NCBI GenBank assembly: GCA_017483405.1
Contig: JAFUWP010000202.1
Location: 1-7,311 of the forward strand
Source: Oscillospiraceae bacterium
Lineage (GTDB): Bacteria > Bacillota > Clostridia > Oscillospirales > Ruminococcaceae
Reading direction: 5' to 3'
DNA: 7,311 nucleotides
Shown here piece by piece: positions 1-5,150 of the stretch. The translations under genes and the position numbers were made by a program. Positions within the stretch are counted from its first letter, which is position 1; every line of letters starts with the position of its first letter. The notes beneath the pieces were generated by a model. The model searched no databases and was not told where the DNA came from. It worked only from the letters and a program-made list of their open reading frames with translations.

Positions 1-15
1 TACTAAAATTTTCAT
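1..15 (-). CDS. 5' end of a leftward gene (first five codons only)
   Basis: Read on the minus strand, an ATG at 15-13 is followed by AAA ATT TTA GTA, giving M-K-I-L-V before the window edge cuts the gene off. A strong Shine-Dalgarno, GGAGGG, sits at 30-25 with nine bases to the ATG, which is why I accept so short a piece as a real start. The N-terminus is hydrophobic and beta-strand-like. It would fit many cytoplasmic families that begin MKILV, among them acetate kinase and nucleotide-binding proteins, but five residues cannot identify a product. The gene diverges from spoVAC, so the two share the 16-341 intergenic region. Confidence 0.6.
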
Positions 16-24
16 AACGTAAAT

Positions 25-30
25 CCCTCC
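25..30 (-). promoter_or_regulatory. Ribosome binding site of the leftward edge gene
   Basis: CCCTCC on the plus strand reads GGAGGG on the minus strand, nine bases upstream of the ATG at 15-13. It is an almost perfect anti-Shine-Dalgarno match. This site, rather than the few visible codons, is the main argument that a gene begins here. Confidence 0.6.
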
Positions 31-207
31 CATGATAATACTTTTATTGTAATGTGTTTTTCTTATTTCAATCCGCGCTGGTATTATGCATCTCCCAACG
101 ATTACATAGTGAATTTTGTATATTTCAGCAGTCACTCATGTATTTCTGTCAATCATCTAGAAAATTTTCAATCATAATTATCTTACTATATTTTCTTTAA
201 AATAAGC

Positions 208-236
208 TTGAATTTTTTTCAGGTTTATGCTATACT
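208..236 (+). promoter_or_regulatory. Candidate promoter upstream of spoVAC
   Basis: TTGAAT at 208-213 and TATACT at 231-236 are separated by exactly 17 bases, and TGC directly precedes the -10, giving an extended -10. This is a good sigma-A-type promoter. It would start RNA near 243 and leave a leader of about 100 nt. The same bases partly resemble the sigma-G consensus (a TGAAT -35 and an ATACT core in the -10), which is of note because spoVA genes are forespore genes in Bacillus. Sequence alone does not tell which sigma factor reads it. Confidence 0.5.
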
Positions 237-290
237 GATATTATTATACTATATTTTTTTGAAAATAGCAAGAATTTTTCTGAAAAAAAC

Positions 291-300
291 GGTTACACTG
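291..300 (+). promoter_or_regulatory. Possible forespore sigma-F-like -10 element
   Basis: GGTTACACTG matches most positions of the sigma-F -10 pattern (GG, two variable bases, A-n-A-n-T-purine) and lies about 40 bases before the spoVAC start, a natural distance. The -35 side is poor: only loose GCAAG or GAATT sequences lie at 268-276. I list it because spoVAC is expected to be forespore-expressed; it may be chance in AT-rich DNA. Confidence 0.25.
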
Positions 301-341
301 TTTCTGAAATACTCAATTCAGAACAGGAGTGAATCAGAATT

Positions 342-785
342 ATGCAGGTAACACCGGAATTATATCAGGATATGCAGAAACAGGCCGTACCGCGTTCCAA
401 CAGCAAAGTCAATGTATTGATGGCCTTTCTGACGGGAGGAACTGTCTGCATGACAGGGCAGATTTTATTTTTCGCCTTTCAGAATCTGGGATTCAGTCAG
501 GAACAGAGCATGGCATGGACATCCATCACGCTCGTGATTTGCAGTGCCTTGCTGACAGGGTTCGGCATCTATGAAAAAATGGCGAAACATGCCGGCGCAG
601 GAACACTCGTTCCGATTACAGGCTTTGCCAATGCGATAGCATCTTCCGCGATTGAATCCAAAACAGAAGGCTTTATTCTCGGCGTGGGAACAAAAATTTT
701 CACGATTGCAGGGCCGGTAATTCTGTACGGAACGGCGGCTTCGGTCATTTATGGCCTGATATATTATCTGATACAGCGTATCTGA
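342..785 (+). CDS. spoVAC: Stage V sporulation protein AC
   Basis: This encodes a 147-residue integral membrane protein of the SpoVA family. In Bacillus the SpoVA proteins form the spore inner-membrane channel that moves dipicolinic acid with calcium into the forespore and out at germination; SpoVAC itself has been described as mechanosensitive. Visible hallmarks are the conserved LLTGFGIYEKM stretch (about residues 70-80), then HAGAGTLVPITGFANAIAS (83-101) and the acidic ES-K-TEG segment (105-110). Hydrophobic segments lie near 24-47, 57-76, 84-102 and 113-145. Length and the roughly 23-residue hydrophilic N-terminus fit SpoVAC better than the shorter SpoVAEb paralogue. The start is set by AGGAG at 325-329, twelve bases upstream, and gives the usual family length. 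The gene is followed by an unrelated phosphatase, not by spoVAD and spoVAE as in most spore formers. Confidence 0.92.
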   Translation: MQVTPELYQDMQKQAVPRSNSKVNVLMAFLTGGTVCMTGQILFFAFQNLGFSQEQSMAWTSITLVICSALLTGFGIYEKMAKHAGAGTLVPITGFANAIASSAIESKTEGFILGVGTKIFTIAGPVILYGTAASVIYGLIYYLIQRI

Positions 786-788
786 AAC

Positions 789-807
789 AAGAGCCGTCAA
801 GGCTCTT
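789..807 (+). terminator. Small hairpin after spoVAC, weak terminator or processing site
   Basis: AAGAGCC (789-795) and GGCTCTT (801-807) form a perfect 7-bp stem with a 5-base loop, starting four bases after the spoVAC stop codon. What follows is ACATATTG rather than a run of T, so intrinsic termination would be inefficient. It may partly separate spoVAC from the next gene or protect the 3' end of its mRNA. Confidence 0.4.
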
Positions 808-822
808 ACATATTGATACATA

Positions 823-828
823 TATAAT
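823..828 (+). promoter_or_regulatory. Possible -10 box for the phosphatase gene
   Basis: A perfect TATAAT lies 30 bases before the ATG at 858, in the AT-rich gap behind the hairpin. The sequence 17 bases upstream overlaps the hairpin and does not resemble TTGACA, so support rests on the -10 alone. If unused, the phosphatase would be read through from spoVAC. Confidence 0.25.
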
Positions 829-857
829 ATATATTAAATCATAAAGGAGAAATCTAC

Positions 858-1391
858 ATGAAGAAATTATATGTCACCCGTCACGGCCTGACGGCATTCA
901 ATGTCGAGGAGCGTGTCTGCGGTGCGACCAATCTCCCCCTGACGGAAACAGGACTGCATCAGGCCGCAGAAATGGCTCAGAAAGCTCTGCAATTCGGTGA
1001 TATTGAAAGAATTATCGCATCTCCGATGATACGCGCCCAGCAGACTGCTCAGGCCGTTTCGGATGTTCTGCATCTGCCAATTGAAACCGATGACCGCCTT
1101 CGGGAATGGAATTACGGCAGTTTTGAAGGAAAAAACCGTCTGACATCCGGTTTTCAGGAATCGAAAGCCGAGTTCGGCGTGAAGATGCCTGACGGCGGCG
1201 AATCAGTGTTTCAGCTGGTTTACCGTACATACAGTCTGCTTGAAGAATTAAAAAATACTGATAAAAATACCCTTCTGGTATGTCACGGCGGTGTAGCGCG
1301 CGTGATTGACAGCTATTTCCATGATATGACAATCGACAGATTCATGCATTTTTTCATGGGAAACTGCGAAATCAAAACTTATGAATTCTGA
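858..1391 (+). CDS. Histidine phosphatase (phosphoglycerate mutase-like) family protein
   Basis: This 177-residue cytoplasmic protein belongs to the histidine phosphatase superfamily, branch 1. The N-terminal TRHGLTAFN motif carries the catalytic pair Arg8-His9. PLTETG at 27-32 and SPMIRAQQTA at 55-64 (phosphate-binding Arg59) follow, then LREWNYGSFEG at 81-91 with the presumed proton donor Glu83, and VCHGG at 141-145 with the second catalytic His143. All core residues are present, so the enzyme should be active. Family members include cofactor-dependent phosphoglycerate mutase, alpha-ribazole phosphatase (CobC) and broad sugar-phosphate phosphatases. At 177 residues it is shorter than true phosphoglycerate mutase (about 230-250) and closer to the small phosphatases. 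No cobalamin gene is nearby, so the substrate cannot be named. AAAGGAGA at 843-850 is its ribosome binding site. Confidence 0.9.
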   Translation: MKKLYVTRHGLTAFNVEERVCGATNLPLTETGLHQAAEMAQKALQFGDIERIIASPMIRAQQTAQAVSDVLHLPIETDDRLREWNYGSFEGKNRLTSGFQESKAEFGVKMPDGGESVFQLVYRTYSLLEELKNTDKNTLLVCHGGVARVIDSYFHDMTIDRFMHFFMGNCEIKTYEF

Positions 1392-1403
1392 ATCATTTCT
1401 GAA

Positions 1404-1436
1404 ACCGTTCATGTTCTGCATGAACGGTGCTTTTTT
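1404..1436 (+). terminator. Strong intrinsic terminator after the phosphatase gene
   Basis: ACCGTTCATG (1404-1413) pairs perfectly with CATGAACGGT (1419-1428) around a TTCTG loop, and after GC a run of six T follows at 1431-1436. The stem begins 13 bases after the phosphatase stop. It should close the spoVAC-phosphatase transcription unit and insulate the pectate lyase gene. Confidence 0.9.
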
Positions 1437-1472
1437 CGACATAAAAGATAAATCTGCAATAAACAGAATCAA

Positions 1473-1488
1473 AATTGCAATTGCAATT
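1473..1488. promoter_or_regulatory. 16-bp perfect palindrome over the -35 box, candidate operator
   Basis: AATTGCAATTGCAATT reads the same on both strands, centred between 1480 and 1481. It is also a tandem of the 6-base word ATTGCA. It covers the whole -35 hexamer of the pectate lyase promoter, where a dimeric repressor would block RNA polymerase. No regulator is encoded beside it, and AT-rich DNA can produce such symmetry by chance, so operator function is an inference. Confidence 0.4.
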
Positions 1489-1509
1489 AGTTTCAAAATA
1501 TGATATTAT
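1481..1509 (+). promoter_or_regulatory. Sigma-A-type promoter of the pectate lyase gene
   Basis: TTGCAA at 1481-1486 and TATTAT at 1504-1509 are spaced by 17 bases, with TGA directly before the -10 making an extended -10. Transcription would begin near 1516, giving a leader of about 65 nt. The promoter lies between the upstream terminator and the lyase ribosome binding site, as expected for a monocistronic gene. Confidence 0.65.
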
Positions 1510-1565
1510 ATAAATAATGACATGATTTGTTCATAATTACAGAAAGATGATAAAAACAAAATTCC

Positions 1566-1572
1566 AAGGGGG
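1566..1572 (+). promoter_or_regulatory. Ribosome binding site of the pectate lyase gene
   Basis: AAGGGGG lies nine bases before the ATG at 1582. It fixes that ATG as the start, which is followed at once by a classical signal peptide. Confidence 0.75.
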
Positions 1573-1581
1573 AAACTTACT

Positions 1582-4500
1582 ATGCAGAAACCTGAAATTC
1601 TCAAGAAATGCCTGAGCTGGCTGACGGCGACCGCTTTGAGCATGACAGCGATGTCCGGAGTTATCGTGAACCTTCCGGAGACAACAGCTTTCGCGGCCGA
1701 AACCGGTTCGCGCATCCGCGTGGACATCAACAAGAATGACGGCAGAAAGGCTTCTTACACCAAAACCGCGAACAACTGGATTGTTGACAGTACTTATACT
1801 TATACCGTCAACGGCATCACATGCAAACTTTCCAGCGGCGGGAGCGGCTCTGTCGATTTGGTTAATAACAAGACCTTACAGCTTCAGGATGTTGAAAAAA
1901 CACCGACTCTCACGATGGACGGCGCGAAAATCAAGGATGGTTCGGGCAATCCGAGTCTGAAACTGGAACTTTCCGGCTTATCGAACGGGACACACTCGAT
2001 TCAGACATTCCATGCCTGCGCTGACCGTAATGTCACAAACAGTTCGGTTACGGTAAAAATCAACGGTACGACTGTTGCGACTGGTGTCAAATGCCCGACA
2101 TCTCCGGCTGACAGTAATGATGCCGGAACAGCTTACGGAACATTCAGCGGCACTTCCGCAACAATTGAGATTATCGCCGAGGGTAACGGCTCACTGAATA
2201 CTCCGTGGCTCAACGGCTTTGAAATTGATGGTGCTGACCCTGTAAACTCCATCAGCAGAATCTATCCTTCCGACCAAGAGAGACATGCCATCCGCGAAAA
2301 CGGACTTTCATGGACTGCCGGAAAGAATGCATCAAGCCATAATGTCTATATCGGAACGGATTTTTCCGCAGTACAGAAAGCAACGACAAGTTCACCGGAA
2401 TTCAGAGGCAATGTAACAGCATCCAAATTTGCGCTTGATGAATCTTATTCTTCCGTACCGGTTTATTACTGGCGTGTGGATGAAGTCAATAAAGACGGCA
2501 GTATCACAACCGGCGCGGTTTACAGTTTTGAAATTGCAAGAGTTGCTTTCCCGACTGCTGAAGGCTATGGACGTTATGCGAGAGGCGGCCGCGGCGGTTA
2601 TGTCTATCATGTCACAAATCTGAACGACTCCGGCGAAGGTTCACTCCGTTATGGTGTGGAAACGCTGACAGGTGCAAGAACCATCGTTTTTGATGTCGGC
2701 GGCATTATCGAACTCAAAAGCAAGATGACCCTTCCCGAAGAAGGCGGCGATGTCTACATTGCAGGACAGACTGCTCCTGGGGACGGCATCACCATCACAC
2801 AATGGGGCTTTGGCATGATTGGCTGTAATGATGTCATTATCCGTGACCTGCATGTTCGTCCTGGTGACAGAAATCTGACAGGTGTCAATGAAGTTTCTGA
2901 CGGCATGGGTATGTCGAGTTCCAATCACTGCATCATCGACCACTGCTCGATTTCGTGGTCAACGGATGAAGGATTTTCATCCAGAAGTGCCGCAAATATC
3001 ACATTCCAGTGGAATATCATCGCAGAAGCACTGAATAATTCAATTCATTACAATGCCAATGACCGAACCCAGACGGAATGTCATGCTTTTGCAGGTTCTG
3101 TCAGCGGATATACGGGTTCATTCCATCATAACTTGCTTGTGAACAATACCGGCCGAAACTGGTCAATGGCCGGCGGTATGGAGCAGGATGGCGTGACCTA
3201 CGGCGGACAGCTTGACATCTCGAACAATGTCGTCTATAACTGGCGCGACAGAACCACAGACGGCGGTGTCCGCAGACTGAATTTCGTCAATAACTACTAT
3301 AAAGCCGGAGCAGTTTCCAATACCAGTCTGCATGTAGTTTCTATTGATGGTAATGAACTCGGCACAAGCGATATGCAGAAAATGTATGTTTCCGGCAACG
3401 TCATGACCGATTCCAAAGGCGGTTATATCCTGAAATCCACAGATGATGCATGGGCGGCCGGAAAAGCAAAATCCGGTCAGAAAAACGCAACTGACAGCGA
3501 TGTCAGAAGCAATTCTGCCTTTTTCCCGAATTATATCAATCTGCAATCTGCTGAGGATGCTTATAAATCAGTTACGAATACCACATCCGGCGCAGGCGCG
3601 AACGCACAGGGTTATGACTATCTGGACAGCCGGTATCTGAAAGAAGTCACAAACGGAACTTATACCTATACTGGCTCAAAAGACAAGCTGAAAGGCATTA
3701 TCGACAGTCAGAACGATGTCGGCGGTTATCCGACAAGCTCCAACTTCAAGGGCGGAACTGCCAAAACCGATACCGACCGTGACGGTATGCCGGATGAATG
3801 GGAAAATCTCCACGGCCTGAATCCGAATGATGCATCCGATGGCGCAATTGTAAGCCTTTCCGCAGATGATTATACCAATCTGGAAATGTATCTGAACGAA
3901 CTGGCCGGCGACCCTGTAGAATTCAACGGCAATGTCAAGACGATTGATGCCTTTTCCAGAATCGAAGCAGAGGATTTCGATGTGCAGGAAGGAATCAAAA
4001 CACAGGAATGCTCCGATACTGACGGCGGTGAACAGGTTGCTTATGTTGAAAACGGCGATTATATCATGTTCAAGAATGTTGATTTTGCAGATGGCGCAAG
4101 AAGCTTTACAGCGAGACTTGCCGGAAACGCATCTGATATTGAAGTCTATCTCGACAGCATGAGCGGTACACCCATCGGAACGCTGAACTATATCGGTGCA
4201 GGCAACTGGACAGACTGGTCTGATGCCTCCTGCAATATCAAGACCACAACCGGAAAGCATAATGTCTATGTCAGGTTTACCGGCAGTGAAGGTTATCTCG
4301 TCAATCTGAACTGGATAACATTCGGAAAAGATGTGCTCCCCGTTAACGGAACGTATTTCAATAATCTGACCGTTCAGGATACTGAAAATTCCGAAGACTG
4401 GACATTTGCGGAAAATCTGGCTGTCGGCTCGAAGGTATTCGGCGACAGAGAAGTCACCTTTACGGAACTTCCTGAAACGGTACTCGGTGCGGAGCAGATT

Positions 4501-5058
4501 CTGACAGCCTGCGATTCTAAAAACTATCTGACGGGAACAGCCGGAACATTCGAGGCATCGGAAGATATTACCGTCTATGTCGCTGTAGATGCCAGAGTTG
4601 AAAATACACCGGAATTCCTCACCAGCTGGACGAAAACCGAAATGACAGCAACCAGTTCCAATGATGTGACATTTGTGATTTATCAGAAAGATTTCTCGAA
4701 GGGTGATTCTGTTACACTCGGCGCGAACGGACAGGCATCTTACTGCGTGAATTATGCGGTATTCCTGAAAGAACAGCAAATTCCTGAACCTGAAACAGAA
4801 ACGGAAACAGAATCCGAAACCGAGTCAGAAACAACTGTAAAGAATATCCATTATGGTGATGCTGACTGCTCCGGCTCTGTTAATATTCTGGATGTTATCA
4901 CCATTAATAAAGCCATTCTAGGAAAAGAAAACCTTTCCGAAGACGGACTTCTGAATGCAGATGTCAATCAGAACAATGCTCCGGATTCGATGGATTCCCT
5001 GAGCATTATGAAATTAATTGTCGGCTTGATGAGTGCCGAAGATTTCCCGATTCAATAA
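1582..5058 (+). CDS. Secreted dockerin-bearing pectate lyase (PL1) with CBM6
   Basis: This 1158-residue exoenzyme should cleave pectate by calcium-dependent beta-elimination as a component of a cellulosome-like complex. Residues 1-38 are a signal peptide (Lys8-Lys9, hydrophobic 11-29, likely cleavage after Ala36-Phe37-Ala38). A beta-rich module of unknown type spans about 42-218, then a fibronectin III-like module (222-319) with a YYWRVDE strand. The PL1 right-handed beta-helix runs from about 321 to 725. It has IDHCSISWSTDE at 452-463, FHHNLLVNNTGRNW at 514-527 (Arg525 aligns with the catalytic Arg of pectate lyases) and DISNNVVYNW at 545-554. A calcium loop, DTDRDGMPDEWE, follows at 730-741, then CBM6 (about 790-917, starting FSRIEAEDF), another beta module (918-1066), an acidic T/E/S/P linker (1067-1087) and a type I dockerin (1092-1151). 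It sits alone between two terminators. No frameshift or missing catalytic block was seen. The exact pectin substrate is not decided by sequence. Confidence 0.93.
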   Translation: MQKPEILKKCLSWLTATALSMTAMSGVIVNLPETTAFAAETGSRIRVDINKNDGRKASYTKTANNWIVDSTYTYTVNGITCKLSSGGSGSVDLVNNKTLQLQDVEKTPTLTMDGAKIKDGSGNPSLKLELSGLSNGTHSIQTFHACADRNVTNSSVTVKINGTTVATGVKCPTSPADSNDAGTAYGTFSGTSATIEIIAEGNGSLNTPWLNGFEIDGADPVNSISRIYPSDQERHAIRENGLSWTAGKNASSHNVYIGTDFSAVQKATTSSPEFRGNVTASKFALDESYSSVPVYYWRVDEVNKDGSITTGAVYSFEIARVAFPTAEGYGRYARGGRGGYVYHVTNLNDSGEGSLRYGVETLTGARTIVFDVGGIIELKSKMTLPEEGGDVYIAGQTAPGDGITITQWGFGMIGCNDVIIRDLHVRPGDRNLTGVNEVSDGMGMSSSNHCIIDHCSISWSTDEGFSSRSAANITFQWNIIAEALNNSIHYNANDRTQTECHAFAGSVSGYTGSFHHNLLVNNTGRNWSMAGGMEQDGVTYGGQLDISNNVVYNWRDRTTDGGVRRLNFVNNYYKAGAVSNTSLHVVSIDGNELGTSDMQKMYVSGNVMTDSKGGYILKSTDDAWAAGKAKSGQKNATDSDVRSNSAFFPNYINLQSAEDAYKSVTNTTSGAGANAQGYDYLDSRYLKEVTNGTYTYTGSKDKLKGIIDSQNDVGGYPTSSNFKGGTAKTDTDRDGMPDEWENLHGLNPNDASDGAIVSLSADDYTNLEMYLNELAGDPVEFNGNVKTIDAFSRIEAEDFDVQEGIKTQECSDTDGGEQVAYVENGDYIMFKNVDFADGARSFTARLAGNASDIEVYLDSMSGTPIGTLNYIGAGNWTDWSDASCNIKTTTGKHNVYVRFTGSEGYLVNLNWITFGKDVLPVNGTYFNNLTVQDTENSEDWTFAENLAVGSKVFGDREVTFTELPETVLGAEQILTACDSKNYLTGTAGTFEASEDITVYVAVDARVENTPEFLTSWTKTEMTATSSNDVTFVIYQKDFSKGDSVTLGANGQASYCVNYAVFLKEQQIPEPETETETESETESETTVKNIHYGDADCSGSVNILDVITINKAILGKENLSEDGLLNADVNQNNAPDSMDSLSIMKLIVGLMSAEDFPIQ
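1705..2235 (+). other. N-terminal beta module of the pectate lyase (unassigned)
   Basis: Residues about 42-218 begin just after the signal peptide with RIRVDINKNDGRK and end at WLNGFEIDGADP. The segment is rich in Ser, Thr, Asn and Gly, has alternating hydrophobic residues and no long helix, and looks like a jelly-roll beta-sandwich. Similar regions occur in front of PL1 domains in other gut pectinases as far as I recall, but I cannot name a family. Carbohydrate binding is a guess from fold style and position. Confidence 0.5.
2542..3756 (+). other. PL1 pectate lyase catalytic domain
   Basis: Residues about 321-725 form the catalytic beta-helix. The domain opens with the AFPTAEGYGRYARGGRGG pattern typical of PL1 enzymes from gut bacteria. 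It then shows stacked short strands with Asn/Asp turns: VIIRDLHVRPGD, NHCIIDHCSISWSTDEGFSS, ITFQWNIIAEAL and FHHNLLVNNTGRN. Asp453, Asp462 and Glu463 are candidate calcium ligands, and Arg525 is the candidate catalytic base by position in the HHN-to-R motif. Confidence 0.85.
3949..4332 (+). other. CBM6 carbohydrate-binding module
   Basis: Residues about 790-917 match the family 6 pattern. There is an opening R-I-E-A-E-D-F strand, a DGGEQVAYVENGDYIMFKNV block around the first ligand loop, the GNWTDW segment with an exposed Trp, and the closing VNLNWITFGK strand. CBM6 modules bind a range of plant polysaccharides. Here it presumably holds the lyase on cell-wall material. Confidence 0.8.
4333..4779 (+). 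other. Unassigned beta module between CBM6 and linker
   Basis: Residues 918-1066 run from a YFNNLTVQDTEN start to a CVNYAVFLKEQ end. Features are FGDREVTFTELP, an ILTACDSKNYL segment, VYVAVDARV, WTKTEMT and VTLGANGQA, and two well-separated cysteines (in ACDSK and SYCVN). The pattern is a compact beta-sandwich. I recall the same kind of module beside dockerins and CBMs in ruminococcal pectinases, but I cannot attach a family name to it. Confidence 0.55.
4855..5034 (+). other. Type I dockerin module
   Basis: Two F-hand calcium loops are intact. The first, residues 1093-1104, has Asp, Asp, Ser, Asn and Asp at positions 1, 3, 5, 9 and 12. The second, 1127-1138, has Asp, Asn, Asn, Asp and Asp at the same positions. 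Each is followed by a helix ending in ILGK or IVGL. The recognition residues at positions 10 and 11 are Ile-Leu in the first and Ser-Met in the second, so the two halves are not symmetric in their cohesin contacts. The module implies a cohesin-bearing scaffoldin elsewhere in the genome. Confidence 0.92.
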
Positions 5059-5082
5059 GAAGGCTTCATTCCCCAAATAAAA

Positions 5083-5120
5083 GCAGGGCATACGCGGTAT
5101 TGCGTATGCCCTGCCTTTTT
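5083..5120. terminator. Bidirectional intrinsic terminator between convergent genes
   Basis: GCAGGGCATACGC (5083-5095) pairs perfectly over 13 bases with GCGTATGCCCTGC (5102-5114) around a 6-base loop. On the plus strand five T follow at 5116-5120, ending the pectate lyase transcript. On the minus strand the bases after the hairpin read TTTTATTT, ending the leftward repeat-protein transcript that stops at 5151. One element therefore serves both genes. Confidence 0.92.
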
Positions 5121-5150
5121 GAGAATATGAGAAGATGGGAATGTCTGAAA

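Larger units (their letters stand above)
16..341. other. AT-rich divergent intergenic region
   Basis: This stretch of about 325 bases lies between two divergently oriented starts and is clearly richer in A and T than the genes around it. I find no convincing coding region, tRNA or known riboswitch in it. It holds the leftward ribosome binding site at 30-25, a candidate rightward promoter at 208-236, a sporulation-sigma-like -10 at 291-300 and the spoVAC ribosome binding site at 325-329. A small 5-bp inverted repeat (CTGAA at 304-308, TTCAG at 317-321) lies just before that ribosome binding site and looks too weak to matter. For the leftward gene, TACAAT at 51-46 could be a -10 box, but I see no well-spaced -35. 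Confidence 0.6.

Noticed and set aside
1..15. Naming the left-edge gene acetate kinase from MKILV
   Set aside because: Five residues are shared by many families, so the name would be a guess.
237..341. Riboswitch or structured leader before spoVAC
   Set aside because: Only a weak 5-bp inverted repeat and A/T runs are present; no conserved riboswitch core or terminator-antiterminator pair could be seen.
329..574. Alternative GTG start and overlapping frame at the beginning of spoVAC
   Set aside because: The GTG overlaps the AGGAG ribosome binding site and its frame encodes a polar peptide without family features, while the ATG at 342 gives a complete SpoVAC.
858..1391. Assigning gpmA or cobC to the histidine phosphatase
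   Set aside because: Length argues against true phosphoglycerate mutase, and there is no cobalamin gene nearby to support alpha-ribazole phosphatase.
3676..4779. Long open frame of 367 codons on the minus strand inside the pectate lyase gene
   Set aside because: It lies wholly antisense to a clear multi-domain coding region, is rich in Cys, Ile and Arg with no recognisable motif, and has no ribosome binding site. It is a by-product of the codon pattern of the lyase.
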